A stretch of DNA of 64,000 bases, taken from positions 3,583,482 through 3,647,481 of the forward strand of contig OX419337.1 in NCBI GenBank assembly GCA_948470475.1, in the 5' to 3' direction. The notes beneath the pieces are model-generated. The model worked only from the letters and a program-made list of their open reading frames with translations, made no database searches and had not been told where the DNA came from. This document shows, in pieces, positions 1-14,100 of this stretch. The position numbers and the translations under genes were made by a program. How positions within the stretch are numbered: the first letter of the stretch is position 1; each line of letters starts with the position of its first letter. The DNA is from Galaxea fascicularis (Eukaryota; Cnidaria; Anthozoa; Scleractinia; Euphylliidae).

Positions 1-124
1 TTTTGTTTTCCGCTTCAAGACGTAAAATTTCCAGTCTGAATTTCTCAACGTCTGTCGACAGTTTTTCTAGAGTTATTTTCTCAGGAGACAAATCTTCAAT
101 CTTCTTGAGAAGTATCTCGACCTC
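1..124 (-). CDS. Gene A coiled-coil exon, cut by window edge
   Basis: After a tttgtag acceptor the frame reads EVEILLKKIEDLSPEKITL and further coiled-coil sequence to the first base of the window. It is phase 0, matching the end of the exon at 1358-1891. The gene therefore continues to the left. Confidence 0.75.
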
Positions 125-2083
125 CTACAAACAAAAAAATCGACCATGGGAAAGTTAGACTTCAAGAAATCGTGTATAAACCAGTCGCCCAATTGTGCTT
201 GCTATTATTCTCTTTGAAACCACACCCTCGGTCGGATGGACCTACCTCTGACTTTAATTAAGGCTACAAGGTTTGTTGGTGTATAATCTAGCAGATCGCG
301 AACGGCAACGATAGTAGTAATGATGACGATGATGAAGATAGCGACAACAATAATGATCACGATAACGATAACGACAATGACAATGTCAGTGTCAATGTCA
401 ATAACAATAACAATGATAATGACAATGACAGTGACAATGACAACGACAATGACAGTGATAATGATAACGATAACGACAATGATAATGACAATGACAGTGA
501 TGATGATAACGATAACGACAATGATAGTGACAATAATAATGACAATGACAATAATAACGACAATGATGATGATAATGATGATGATAATAATAATGATAAT
601 GTCAACGACAATGACAATGATAGTGATGACAATGACGACGACGATGAGGATAATGGTGACGGTGATGGTAATTACGATCCCAATAACGATGATAATGACA
701 GTGACAATTATGTTCCCTCCAGTTTAATCGGGATGATAAATTATTTGTACAGTACACCCCAAACCTAATACAACACTTGTTACAATGAGTGATGGAGCGT
801 ACCGATCTGCAATTCCCTAACAGTTCACATTATGGCAATAAATTGAATATGAGTAACGTTGAACGTTAATACAATATAGTACAAAGAAGATCGAATAACA
901 ATAATAATAATAATAATAATATATATACATAACGTGTTGCTGTACGAGATACCGTAAGGCGTGCTGCGCAAAAATATTAAATTAACAAGCTGTGCAATAT
1001 AATAGGCAATTATAAATACTACTTGTGCAGGTTGATTTTATCCTTTGCAAGTGGTGCATCGTCTTGAAAATTAGGCAGATACATTATTGCTCTCGTTTGT
1101 GCAATTCACGCATTATGCTCTGCCTGCTGGTGCGGCAAATGTACGTTTCACTGCTTAACCTTAGTGCATTGCGTTAGCTTTACAGATCGTCGTGCTTACG
1201 TTAAACGCAGCTTTCATACACCTTTAATTACTAATTACAAAGGTGCTTTTATATCGATAATATTGCAATTTACAGGTGCAGGGTGCCTCTAAAACGCCTC
1301 TTTCGCCAGGTGCAGAGTGATTCCAAGGTCAAACCCGTTTTCCCTAAACACACCAACCTGTTCCAATTCGAATATTCGCCTGTTTTTCTTTACCAGCTCA
1401 CGTGCAACCTTCATTTGCTCTTCTTCACTTGAGTCACCAACTTGTTCGTTTCCAGACCACTGAGTAGTGGTGGCTTCCAGGTCGCTGGCTTCACGCGGTA
1501 CAATTGATAGTTCTTCATCACGTTTGTCGTACATCAAGTCATCTCTGTGAAGTTCCTCGATGTCTTCAACGTGTTTTGTGACTGAAATACCCTCCACTGT
1601 GTGCAGTCTCCGACGTTTAAACTCAGAGGGTACATCAGGGCCCACTCTTCCATCGAATGAAGAGGATAGAGATTTCTGCGCCTCTTGCTTCTGCTCATCC
1701 TGACCAGTGGAAAACTGCATGCGTTTCATGAATTCAATACGACTAAGAAGCTCCTTGTTTCTGGTTTTCACCAAAGCCAAATTTTCTTCATCTTTGGCAA
1801 TTTTTCGATGTAAGGCTTGTACGTGTTTTTCCTTTTCGGCAATATCTTCTATAGTAGGTGATCTGAGGCTGGGCTTCGTCTGTTCCATTTTCTACAACGA
1901 GGATCAAAGGAAACAAAGAACAGTCACATCCGACGTTGTTTGTGGATCTGTTACCTTTTAATGATTTTTTGTCTGCAACAAAATGTCTAATACGCCAGTC
2001 GCCCATTCAGTCATTTAGTCACTAAGGTCGGTCGGCCGGTCAGTCAGTCAGTCAGTCAGTCAGTCAGTCAGTCAGTCAGTCAG

Positions 2084-2150
<67 letters not shown>

Positions 2151-5100
2151 GTCTGACTGTCCGTCTACTGTCTGTCTGTCCACCTAGCCAGCCAACAAGC
2201 CAGTCAGTCATTTAACCGGGCAGCCAGCAAGCCAGGCAACCAACCAGTCAGACAGTCAGTCAGTCCGTCAACCAGCCAGCCAGCCAGCCAGCCATTCAGT
2301 CAGTCCGCCAGCCAGCCAGCTAGCCTGTCCGTCGACCGGCCAGCTAACCAGTCCGTCCGCCCGTCCGTCCGTCTATCCGTGAGCCAGTCAATACTTCAGG
2401 CTGTTATGTGTAAGCCCCTTGCTTTATCACACACATCCAAGTATTTCAGGAATTGTCTTCCTACCTGGGGACTATTGCTTCCTTCATTTGCCAAATGATC
2501 CGACTCCTTTGTGAGCTGTTGATCTTGTTTCACCGGGGAAGACTCTTGCAGAAAACTCGCGTTTTCAATCCGTAATCTCTCGTATTCCCTAATCAGTGTT
2601 AAGATGCTTTCCTTGATAGAGGACCATGCCTTGCTCTTTCCCGCAGAAATGTCGGCCGCAGAAACGCTAACCTTCCCCGGAAGGTCAGCTTTCTCTAAAG
2701 GATTGAGGACGTTGGAAACAAGCCTGTGTCTTGTGCTTTCAAGTTCATAGATAAGAGAATCATTTTCTTTCTTTTTGAGGTTGATTTCTTCAGCCTTAAT
2801 CTCACCATTCTTCACTTCAAAGTCGAGTTTTTCTTTCAGTTCACGAAGCTCCTTCTCTAGCGCATTTGCTCGTTCTTTGGAAGACCGAAGAGTTCCAACT
2901 TCTCTCTCAAGCGAAGCACTAGCTCCTTCTTTATCGAATACACTGTCCATGCTTTGAACTCGATTCCAAATTTTCCGATTTGCATCCCCAAATTTGCTTG
3001 TTTTAAGTTCTTCTTCGATTAGCCTGGCTTCTAATTGCTCTCTCCTTGACTGAACTATGGTTTTGTTTTTCTCAAAGTGTTGCACTTTGTGATCAACTCC
3101 CCCGTGTTCTTCACTGCCAGTCTCAGAAATTCCTCGCAACTTGTTAATTTCATGTTGCATTTTCGTGATCCGCTGTCGTAGGTTTGCATTACTTTTGTTG
3201 AGTTCTTCAATGCGACCTTTTGCTTGTGCGAGATTGTTGCTTTCGATGTCAACATCTTCTTCTAGCTCTCTGTTGAGCTTACGAATACGATCATATTTTT
3301 CTTCCAGATCGACGTAGTTCTGATGCAGTTCTTCGTTTTCTTTTATGAAATCTTCAATTTCTTTTTCTGCTCGTTTCAATCTTTCTTTCTGTGGTTCATA
3401 ATCTTTTCTTATTTCTTGAAGTTCCTGTGTGCTTGACTGTAACTCTTGTTCTAATTCAAACCCTCTCTTTTCCAAAGCGTCTCTCTCGTTAGTTGCGCTT
3501 TGAAGCTCATTGGCTTTCATTTCCAAACACTTCTTAACGGTACTAAATTCTTCTTTAAGACAGCCATTTTCTTTCTGCAGACCTTTATATGACTGCAAAA
3601 GATCCCTGTTTTCTTCGCTTAAGTCTTCGACTTCTTTCTCAAGGAATCCGATTTCTTCTTTCAAAGTTTTGATCTCGCGAGTGTCTGGCTCGGTACTTTC
3701 TCTCACTTTTTCAATAAGGAAAGTTTGTTTATCTTGATGCGAAGTCGTCTCCTCTTGAAGCCGTTTAAGATCCATTGCCATTAATTCCATTCTCTCCATA
3801 TCTGTTTTCCATGAAGCAGAAATTTCTTCCTCGCAACGAGATTTTTCCTCTTGAAGCCGCTGGAAGTCTTTTGTAAGAACGCCAATCCTTTTCTTTAAAG
3901 TTGTTGTTTCTTTCTTGAATTTCATCGCCTCTAATGCTTGGTTGTCTAACTGCATTTCGAGATTCTCTTTCTTTTCTTTAAGAAATTTGTTTTCTTTCAA
4001 AGCAGTGTTAAGGTTTTCTTTGATCCCTTGCAAACTTTCAAGTTGTTGTAAAAGAGAGCTCTTATCCCGTTTGAGATGTTCCATCTCCACGAGGCCTTTT
4101 TCTTGTTCCTCTTTCAGCGTTCTCAGATCTTCTTTTGCTTTCTCAACTTTTTTGATATCGTTTGCTAAGGACGTTTTCTCGTCTTCTAACTCAATTCCTC
4201 TTAAATTCAGTTCTTTATATTCTTTAAGAATTTTCTCTTTTTCTTCATTTAACCTCTCTACGTCATTTAAGAGGTTGCACTTTTCTGATCTTAGAGCAAT
4301 TACTTCTTTGTTATTTTCTGTAACCTGTTCAATTTCCTTTTTAAGTGTCTCATTTTCTTTCGCTATCCTGTCTCTGTCAGTTGAAAGAGAACTGAAATTC
4401 AAATGAACTGTTTTCGCTTCCTCCTGTTCTTTTAAAAGAGTTTCATTTCTTTCCTTCAAGAGGTTGATCTCTTTCGTCGCATTTTGCTTGTCGTTTCGAA
4501 GACGCTCAACATCTTCTAGGATATCTTCCATCTCCCTGACTTTCTCAAGCAGATCCTGGTTTTCTTCTCTTAAGTTATACATTTTCTCCAATCCAACCAC
4601 CTTCTCTTTTTTGAGCTTGTCAAGTTCTGCACTGAGATCATCGAACTGTTCAACCCTCCGAACAAGTTGTCCATTTTCGTTTCTCAAAATTTCAATTTCC
4701 TTTTGTGCGTTCTCATTTTCGGTTTTAAGATGCCTGACATCTTCCATTGCTCTAGCTGTTTGCTCAAGCCTAGCTCTGAGGTTTTTGTAATCATCTTCCA
4801 TCTCCATGAATTCGTCAACCTTTAATAGAAGTCGTCTGTTTTCTTGGCTCAAAACTTCAAGCTGTTTTACTATGTCTTGTTTTTCATGTTTTAGAACTTC
4901 GAGATCGTCTTCAAGCCTGTTAATTTCTTGTTTGTGTTCTTCGGTTAAGGTCGTTATTTTGTTTACTCCAACAGCTTTCTCTTTTTTAAGACTTTCAAGT
5001 TCTTCTCTCGTATGTTCCACTTCGTCCACTTTTTCAAGTAGTTCCAAATTTTCTTTTCTCAAAATCTCAATCTGCGTCGCTGCCCTCTCTTTATCACTTT

Positions 5101-8100
5101 TAAGGGCGGGTAAAGTTTCGCATGCCCTGTTCATTTTTTCTAGATCACCTCGGATATTTTCGTAATCTTCTTTCATTTGATCGAATTCGACAATTCGTTG
5201 AAGAAGTTGTCGATTTTCATTTCGTAATATCTCGACTTCTCTCAGCGCGTTCTCTTTATGCGTTCTGAGAGAACCGGCATCCTCCCTCTCTTTGCTCAGT
5301 GTTTCCAAATCTTTTCGCAGTCGTTCAGCCTCTTTATCTGCGTTCACCTTCTCCTCTCTCAGAATCTTGATTTCATCTGCGTAAGTATTGATAGTCTTTT
5401 TATCAGCCGCGGTGATAAGATCTCTTTGAGTCACGTCCTTCAGCATTTCTTGCACTTTTTCTTGCAGTGAACACCGCTCCCTTTCCAGCTTATCGGCACG
5501 CTGTACTTCATCACGCACTCGATCTTCCAGCTCTTGGCGGTCGCTCCTTAACTTGGCCAAGTCATTTTGCATCGTTGTGTACTCCTTTATCCCCATCTCT
5601 TTCTCGCGTACAACGGTGCGTAAGTTGTCTCTCATGGATTCGATTTCATCTTTCATCTGCATAAGTTCATTAATGCGAGTTTGCATTGTCTCCTCTATCT
5701 CCCGTGATTTTTGATCCTGTTGAATCCGTTCTTGTTTCTCTTGTTCCAAGATTTTATTCTCTTTCAAGAGGTTATTGTATTTTTCTGCAAGGCTGACATA
5801 CAGTGAGTCACCTTTATCCCTTTCCTCTTTGATGGTTTGTACTTCCCTCTTAAGCGATTCGATTTGCTTGCTCAAAACGTCTATTTCCGCTTCTTTACTT
5901 TTCAGTCTTTCTCTCAGCCTTTCCCGTAGTCTTACTTCAACTTCATTTTGAGAGGACGCGTTCTCATCCAACTCGTCTCTCAGTCGATTGCATTCCTCTT
6001 CCAGTTCTTGGTACATTTTTATTCCTCTTTGCTTCTCCATTTCAAAATTCATGACCTGTTCTTCCAAAGATCGTTTTCTTTCTCTTTCCTTAGCCAGCTT
6101 TGTTTCCAGTTCCTCAGTAAACAGTTTCAGCCTCTCGAAATCTTGTTTTAGCTCCATGTTTCTTTGACTTTCACTTACATCCTTGACTACCTCGCTGTTC
6201 TCCATCTGGCCAGTGACATCTTGGTTCCCAACATAACATTCATTGTCAGGTACTGACGCACTTTCCAGCTGATTTTCGTTTCTTGCTACGAATTCTCTCT
6301 CCACGACTGGCTTAACAGGTTTCGCCTGAAATGTTAAAGTTATTAACAAACGAACCAATAACTCGACAATAATTCCTACTTCGTTGATGGCCCCTTGTTT
6401 CTGCATTCTTTATCATTCAAAATCGTTGCTACAAATGTACTCATTTTAAAACTTGTTTCAGGTTTTTTCCGGTTATTTGGGATGCCCCGATTTGCAACGG
6501 ACATTGGTTTTAACCCCCTTCCACTGCTTAGTCCCCAGACCATTTCGCCCCTCTATTTGAATCAGTGTTAGTGCACCATTAACTACCAAAGAAAAAATAA
6601 TAGGTACTCAGCCCCTTTGATTCATTCGTTCTTTTCAATTGCAGATTTAAGTAAAATAACATCTCTCTAGAAAAAGATATTTTCCATCAGAATTAACACC
6701 CTTCAAGAAAGAAATGGCTTTTTGAATGAAAATTCAGTGATTCTGATGCCTTGTATGCAGTAAAGTCACGGTACACGAAAACGAAGGACGCGACAAACCC
6801 GCCGCGCAAATTAAAGTTGGAGGTCGCTGTCCCTTGGTGATTTCCCAAATTTAAATATGGCGTCTCTATGCATATCTGCCCCTTTATCAGAGAAAAAGTT
6901 GCACAACTCCCTATGAGGTATTTCCAAGAGATTAATATCCACTCTCAAATATTAACAAGGCAATTAATTTTGTTGGTGTAGCGCTAGCTCAGAAGATAGA
7001 AGGTGTCTGGTGTGAGTATTTCCCGTTCGCCCTTCACTCACCCCACCCATAACAAGATTTAATTTGTTCTCATGAGTCGAGTGGGTCTGTTAAAACCTCA
7101 ATCCTGTACCGCCTACTGATGCTACACGTCAGACTAACAGGACTAGACTGCTGGTAAAATCGCCCCATTCTCACAAAAAGAGATAGCAAACAGTCTATAA
7201 CTAAGATTGTAACGCAAAGAAATGACCTATCACATTGTGGCGACAATTTGGCCAAGTGGTCAACGGGCACGCCCTGATTTTAGCAAACGAAGAAATCAAA
7301 TGCAAACGAGAGAGTTGTTCGTACCCGATTAGCACTAAACCTGGAGAACCACTATTGCAACCTAAAGGATTTGACCTCAGTATGATTGGTGCTAATCGGC
7401 ACGCGAACGACGTAGTTCCACAGTTTTCTATATGCCTTATTACGACCATTGCAATTGCTGAGAACCTTATCCCGCAGCAATTAATGTTGATAATTCGTTT
7501 GATCTTCATGATTCTAAGTTGAGATCAACATGCAATTTTCGTCACCTGTTTGCTACGTGTCACGTTTTCCTCCAAATCTTTGTTCTTCTGATTTGCGGCC
7601 AAAAGTCTTCCCTGCAGTCCAGAAACTTCTTTCGTTAACTTCTCAGCCATAGACTTGTACTCTTCCACCCTCTTCTCATACACCTCTTTTGAAACATCTT
7701 CGCCACGCTTTGACGAATTTTGCTTTCCGTCACCTTTTCCAGCTGTTTCTTCCCGCAGAGCTGTTAATTCCTGGTTAGCATCTTCTAATTTAACTTTTAA
7801 GTTCTGAAGGTCCTTGGCTTTTTGTATGTTGTCCGTCTCGAGTTGTTCCATTTTCTTTTTCAGTTCGTCTAGCTCTGCTTCTTTGTCGTCTAGATCGTCT
7901 TCCAAATTTTCCCGATCCCTTTCCAGGTTCGACACCTTCTCCCGAAGAGTGGCAATGTCCTCTTGTTGGTCAGCTAGAGAAAAAAGTGAGACGTCATCGC
8001 ATGAAATTCAATTGCTCCCAATTTGTCAACTTTATTAGCGTAACAGTGGCCCTTTCTTCAACTTTAAAATTCGAAGCCTCACTCCGCACAGTAACATAGT

Positions 8101-11100
8101 TTAACTTGCCACGTGTCGGCCGCATGCAAGTCAGACCCGTTACGGCCTAAACGGGAAAATGTGAGAGTAACAACGCAGTTTTCCAGAGATAACTAAGCAG
8201 CAGTAGCACTAAAAAGCCAAAATACGCAGCAATGAGTAATACTCTTTTCCAAATGGAAGCTTAACTGTCCGTGTAAAATCCGTGGTTTCCCGCCAATTTC
8301 CTTTCTGGATCAAAATAGCCGCTATCATCATGCTTTTCCCATAAAGTTATAAGCCGCGCAAACATTCTTTAGTTTTAGGCAGCACCGTCGAACAATTGGG
8401 CAATTCCGAGATACGCGAAACGCATGCGCAGTAGCAAATAAAAGGAAGAGCCTTTAATACCGTGTTACATACCTGAACCCCTGTGGTTTGTTGTTGGTGT
8501 AGTTTTTTCCAACTCTGCGTACGCTTTGCTTAGTTTTGAAGCCAAATCTTCACAGGTTTTTTGTGTTTCTTCGTATTGCTTCTTTATCTCGTCCAACTGT
8601 TTTCGCATTTCATATTTTTCTCTTTCTGGACTATTTTCTGCAGTACTATCCTTTGAAAGTTCCCTCTCTCTCGCAACATCCTCTAGGTTGATCTTCAAGT
8701 CATTATTTTCTTTTTCAAGCGTGTTCAATGTTGTCTGTAAATTGATTTTCTCTTGGGATAGCGATTTTCTCTGCTCGTCTGAGACTTCGAACCGTTTTGT
8801 AAGCTCCTGGACTAAAGATTCCTTTTCAGCTAGCAAAGTATTGTATTGGCTTTCAAATTTGTTTTTGTCCTCTTTTAGCTCAGCAATCTCTTCCTGGAGA
8901 GCTTTAGTGGTCAGGGCGTTCTTTTTATTCTTTTGTATCAACTCATCTTTTTCCGTCCGTAAATATCCAAGCTTCTCTTCAAAATCCTTCTTTGTTTCCT
9001 GATATTCTTTCCTCTCTCGTTCCAAAAGATAAACTTTCTTTTCGAGAACATTATAGTGATCCATTCTCTCTTTGAGAGAGTTATACTTTTGAGATAACGT
9101 CTCGAAGTTCTTTGATTTTTCGGAAAGTTCGTCTTCTAAAGTCCTTTTCTCCCCTTCAGTTTCTGTTACTCTCTTCAAAACGTCGCTGTTTGACTTGGCC
9201 TTCTTAGACAAATAAACCTTTTCAGTTTCCAGTTTTGAAACCCTTCCTTCCAATTCTTTTTTCTGGATTTCGTTCGTGTGTAGTTCCTCCTCTAGAGCAA
9301 GGGACCTTTCTTCTTCGTCGCGTAGTTTGGCTTCAAGAAGTTGGTTTTCTCTTTCGGCGTTTTGCAGTTTGGATACAAGTTCCTTCAACTTGGAATCGAG
9401 TTTCTTCTCATCCAGCGTTGTTTCTTGCTCCTCTGATATTCTGCTTTCTGTAGATGATAGGATGATAATAAATAAGAAATTGAAAACAACTTGCGCGAGA
9501 GAAACGCCCCTCGGGGGCCGGGAGCGATGAGAGGCGGCTGTATTCGCAGGCTAGAGTTTTCTGTGAGGAACCTATCAGTGACAACCCAGGGCATACAGCA
9601 GGGCATACCCTCTACATTGTGTTGGCAAATTCACCCTTTGCATGCAAATTTGCAATTTTCACCAATGTTTTGAGTTGATGAATAATGAGTCTCTTTTAAC
9701 GGAGCCAATAAAACCAAAAGAATCGGACACAAATATTTGGTTTCACAGAGTTGATAATGTAAAATAGCCACCGCATAAGGATTCTAAAAGCTGAAGTTTC
9801 GAGCGTTAGCCAGCCCTAGCTTGTGTACAACTCTCCCATCGACGCGGCACAATTTCTTCAGTTAGAATCGGAGCCTTGAAAACAAGAGGATCACGGCCTA
9901 GCGCATGCATCATGTTGCAACGACAATTTACAATGGATTACCTAGTCTTTTCTTTTCCGTCGGTGATGCGTTTGAAGTATCATCAAAAGTCAACTCACTC
10001 TGAAAGAAATGAAAGCAACAGTCAATTGATTTCTACCAGACAAATACATAATTGAACGCCGTCATATTGTTAATGATTTCTGTCATCAATTAAACTCTCT
10101 TAGATAAAAGCTATTAACGGCTAAACAGGCGATAAATAGAGTGCAGTCACAACAAATCGTTCTTCTGCATAATTGTCTGAACTTCACATAATACGTTTGA
10201 CGACCAAGATATTGGCTTAAAACCGCGAAGCATCCACGGTGTTTACACCCCGGCGACCACATCAATTCAAAGACCGGCGGTATTTTAATCTTAAAATGCT
10301 TAAAATTGTGAGTACATTTTTAAAGCAGTGTTGCCATGAAGAAGGCTTGACGCTAGGGGTATTCTAGTTAAGCAAGGAATGAAAGAGTTGCACCCGGCGA
10401 GTTTATCTTTGAATGACCAATATATTAACTTAACTGGCTAATACACACGATCATCCAAAGAGAACAATTAAGAGAAATTATCGAAATATTGTTTCCTGTG
10501 TACACAGATCATTGTTCGCTTTCCGAAGGCATAAGACTGATCTGTCAGGAGTCCGGCCTTTGCCGTAAACTTGTAGGAAAGGGGCACCTTCCCTTTGCAA
10601 GTCCCAATTGCCGCTCGGCTTATCAGAAATATTATAGGGTGACGTTATTTGGAATTAGACAGGCATACACGCAAAAATAAAATCCAAGTTCCCAGCAGAA
10701 GCCTTGAAAATTGGCGTTCCTAGATCTGGTGAAATTTGAAAGAAACGAATCCTCATCACTATTATTTAACCCAAATTCTTGCGGCGGAAGAGTGATCGTA
10801 TCCCTGTCAGATATTTTCAGTACCATCGCACACACTTGAGTTCATATCGACAAAACGGTCAAATCGGCACAACGACTAAGTTTGAAACGTATTAATTTGG
10901 GATACTGTATCCCAAATTGATACAACTTTTTCAAATTCTATACTCAGCTTGATCTCTCCGGAGCATCACAAAAATAATTGTCGAAGATCTGCAAACGTTT
11001 TCGTCCATGAACTGGTTTCATCTCACACGCAAAATCGCCTCTCTTGGTAAGAGAATAGACCGCAGCCTCTTTCGAATTTCCAACAGTCTGATTTATACGT

Positions 11101-14100
11101 CATTCAGCTCCCATTGTATCCTGTCTCACAGTAAGATTTTCTACTAGACTTACCTGGTTGACGCTTCTTTAGAAGAGGAGAGAAGGACAGAGAGCGAGAG
11201 TCCGAAATCGTCCGAACGAAACTACTGCCTTGATGTTTCCAGAAAATTGAGTTGAAATTCAATCAAGTCGACACTCGATATTTCAACGTATGCCATACAA
11301 AGTAGATGGATGCCTGTCAACGTCTCTTCAAAACCAGTGTCCAAATAAAATCTTTTTTCGTGTAACAGGAATTAGTCTCGTTTGGGGAAAGCTTTAACGA
11401 TTGTCACTAGATTCTAACGCAACATTATGGTTATTCCTGATGAACAGTTGACATCCGACGATTTCCGAGGACTGTGCGTTAATTTTCCGGAAATTCCGTA
11501 GCTGGATTGTCGAGATTGAGACGACAAGAGCTGTCAGTGCAAATCCGAATTCCTGACGAGCAAATGAATCTTATTTGCTTGTGCTAAGGATCAACGGCGG
11601 TAATGAGAGAACTACGAGAGAAATTTTGGGGAGCTACGCCAATCGTAGCTAAAATCATGGTTGGCCACTTCGAACAAGTGTAAATACGAAGAATTACATG
11701 TTTTTGAGAACTCTGTGACAATGTCCAAATATAGTCATGGCGCTCTAGAGTCAATACTCAACAGTTGACCTGCGACATATGCAATTTTGTGGCGGCTTTA
11801 CCAGCTCTTCCGCAATGAACGCGTAAATTGTTCTTTCTTATCAATGTGTTGAAAAAGTAAACAATTACTTCTGCTCAGTCTTGCGGAATATCCCCTGATT
11901 TTAGCTATAGAACACGTCTTACGGCCTCGTCGCCGAAGTGTCAGGCGATAATCCATACGATTTCGCAGATAATTGTTAAATTTTGTTGTAATCGGCCCAT
12001 TAAACTGAGCTTTGTTTTCAATGAGTTGAGTAATAAACAGTTATCTGATTGAATCTTGCGGAATATCGCCTGATTTTAACCTAGCCAGCTTATGGCCTTG
12101 TTGCCGGCTAAGTATCAGGCGATATTGCGCGCGTCATTTCGCAAGATCACTGTTTGGTATGCAAACACAACAATCTACGCAAACACTGAGTATCATAATC
12201 ACTTTAGAACAAGAGCTGAAATGTTCTGGTTATTGGGCTTTTGGTCGAATTTCTCAGTGTCTAAAAACTAAAATTATAGTATCTTGTGTACCAGTGCCTC
12301 CATTTAAGGCTAACGTGTACAGATCACTGTTATTGGCTTCAAGGACTTTTATCACTACTGGTTCTTTCTCATAAGTATATTGCAAATTAAAAATATTGAA
12401 TACTGCTTTGTTTGGTATTTGATCACATGTGCCTTTCTCAAATACTCACCTCTGAAAAGTGTTTGCTTTTCTTTTTGCCGGTAAACCCTGGTGACTGCAA
12501 CAATTAGATTAATAAAATTGTTAGTTTTTCTTAGCACGTAACCTAACTATTTTGTCTTCGGCACATTGATCCAACAGTCAGAGTCTCTTAATTAGCCTTC
12601 AAACTCTATTACTGAAAAAAAAAAGTTGAAGTTGAATTGGTTTTATCAACGGACCCGGGAGTTGATAATGTAAATTGACTACCGTACAGGGATTCTAAAA
12701 GCTGACGTTTCGAGCGTTAGCCCTTCGTCAGAGCGAATTGAAGAGCTAACGCTCGAAACTTCAGCTTTTACAATCTCTGTAAGGTGGTCAATTTACATTA
12801 TCAACTCCAAATTCTTTCTTACAACTTCCCCACCGACACAGCACCACAGTTTCTTTAGAAACTATCCCCTCTATTACTATAGTAACGTGTTTCAGTCATT
12901 ACCCAAGAAGGAGTGTTTGCGCTCATTCACTTACCAGTAAGAGTTTGCGCCCAAATGTAGGGCTAATTTGTACCGCTTACGGAAGTGGCAAAGCCGAAGT
13001 TACTTCAGCATCCTAAACAAGTCATTTAGTTATGCATGAACAGAGGATTGCTATTCTATCTAGCTTCCCGTTTTAATTAACAAGTCACGCTTCGACGCCA
13101 GTATCCTACGTGGTTCAAATTTTTTTGTTTCCTTATTGGTTTGTCTTATTATCACGATTGTGAGGTAAACATTGACGTGACATTTGAATGCCTACGATGT
13201 TGAAGTAATTTTGGGCGTTACCTTGATCCACTCGTGTTGAAGGCATTCGTCCACTGTCATCCTTTGTCTGTAAAATAAGACGAAAGTCTTTGTATGTTTA
13301 TCATAAGCATGATTACCAAGTTAGACATTTAACTGACAATTGCATACTGATTTTCCTCTTAGGTTTGCCACTGTAAATCTCGGCGACACCATGGAGAGTT
13401 CAACTTCGACGTTTCACTCTGTGATTTCGGTAATTTTTCTTGCTGTTTGATAACTTTAAAATAAAAGTTATCTAAAACAAAATTACCGCATCCCTGCACC
13501 GGATTCCTGTTCGTTGGCTTTAGACTTACCCGATATCACTGGAAAATAAACCTCTCCCTTCCCCCCAAAATGTTTCTTTATTTACCTGCTCATCATGCCA
13601 TACAGTACTAAACCCGCGTTTTGCCTTAACTATTGTTGGTCTGAACAGCCAAATGTCACATGCCAACACCTACTGCAAAACGTGGTTACAGGAGCCCAGG
13701 TGGTTATCATTCTGCCATGAAACACTGGTACTAGGTGGGCGTTTCTCGCAACTCCCGTGCCCGAAAAACTACGGTTGAACGGGGGGTGACAACTCTAACA
13801 AACCGTCTTTTGAGCAACAGCATGTGTAACTCTTTCCAGTATATATAACGCCTTCTAAGTCCTCCCAGAAATTTGGAAGATCCTCCCGATTTTTTCGGCG
13901 ACAATTTTGTAAACTTCGCTTTTTTTTTCCTGTCATATCCCAAAACTATGCCATATTTCCCAGAAAAATTCCCGAGCCTCCCCATTCCCGGTAGAAGTTT
14001 GTTTTTCTCCCGAAAAAGGCCTTGTTAAAGTTGTCACCCCCCGTTAGTTTACGAGTTCTAGGTTTATGACCTATCCGTGGACCATGTTCAACAGATGGTT

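Noticed and set aside
320..727. Open frames on both strands in a Met/Thr-rich or Leu/Ser-rich repeat
   Set aside because: They are the direct product of a GAYAAT microsatellite lacking stops, not genes.
1289..1357. Stop at 1289 as the definite end of gene A
   Set aside because: A donor at 1357 joins in phase to a clear coiled-coil exon at 1-124, so the gene more likely continues; the stop is kept as an alternative.
3510..5664. Many plus-strand frames opposite the giant coiled-coil exon
   Set aside because: They are Phe/Ser-rich antisense shadows of Glu/Lys-rich coiled coil.
7247..7290. tRNA-like A box suggesting a tRNA gene or SINE
   Set aside because: No B box at the proper distance and no acceptor-stem pairing was found.
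13731..13985. 84-codon minus-strand frame
   Set aside because: It lies in a TIR element, crosses its edge and has no splice sites or motif.
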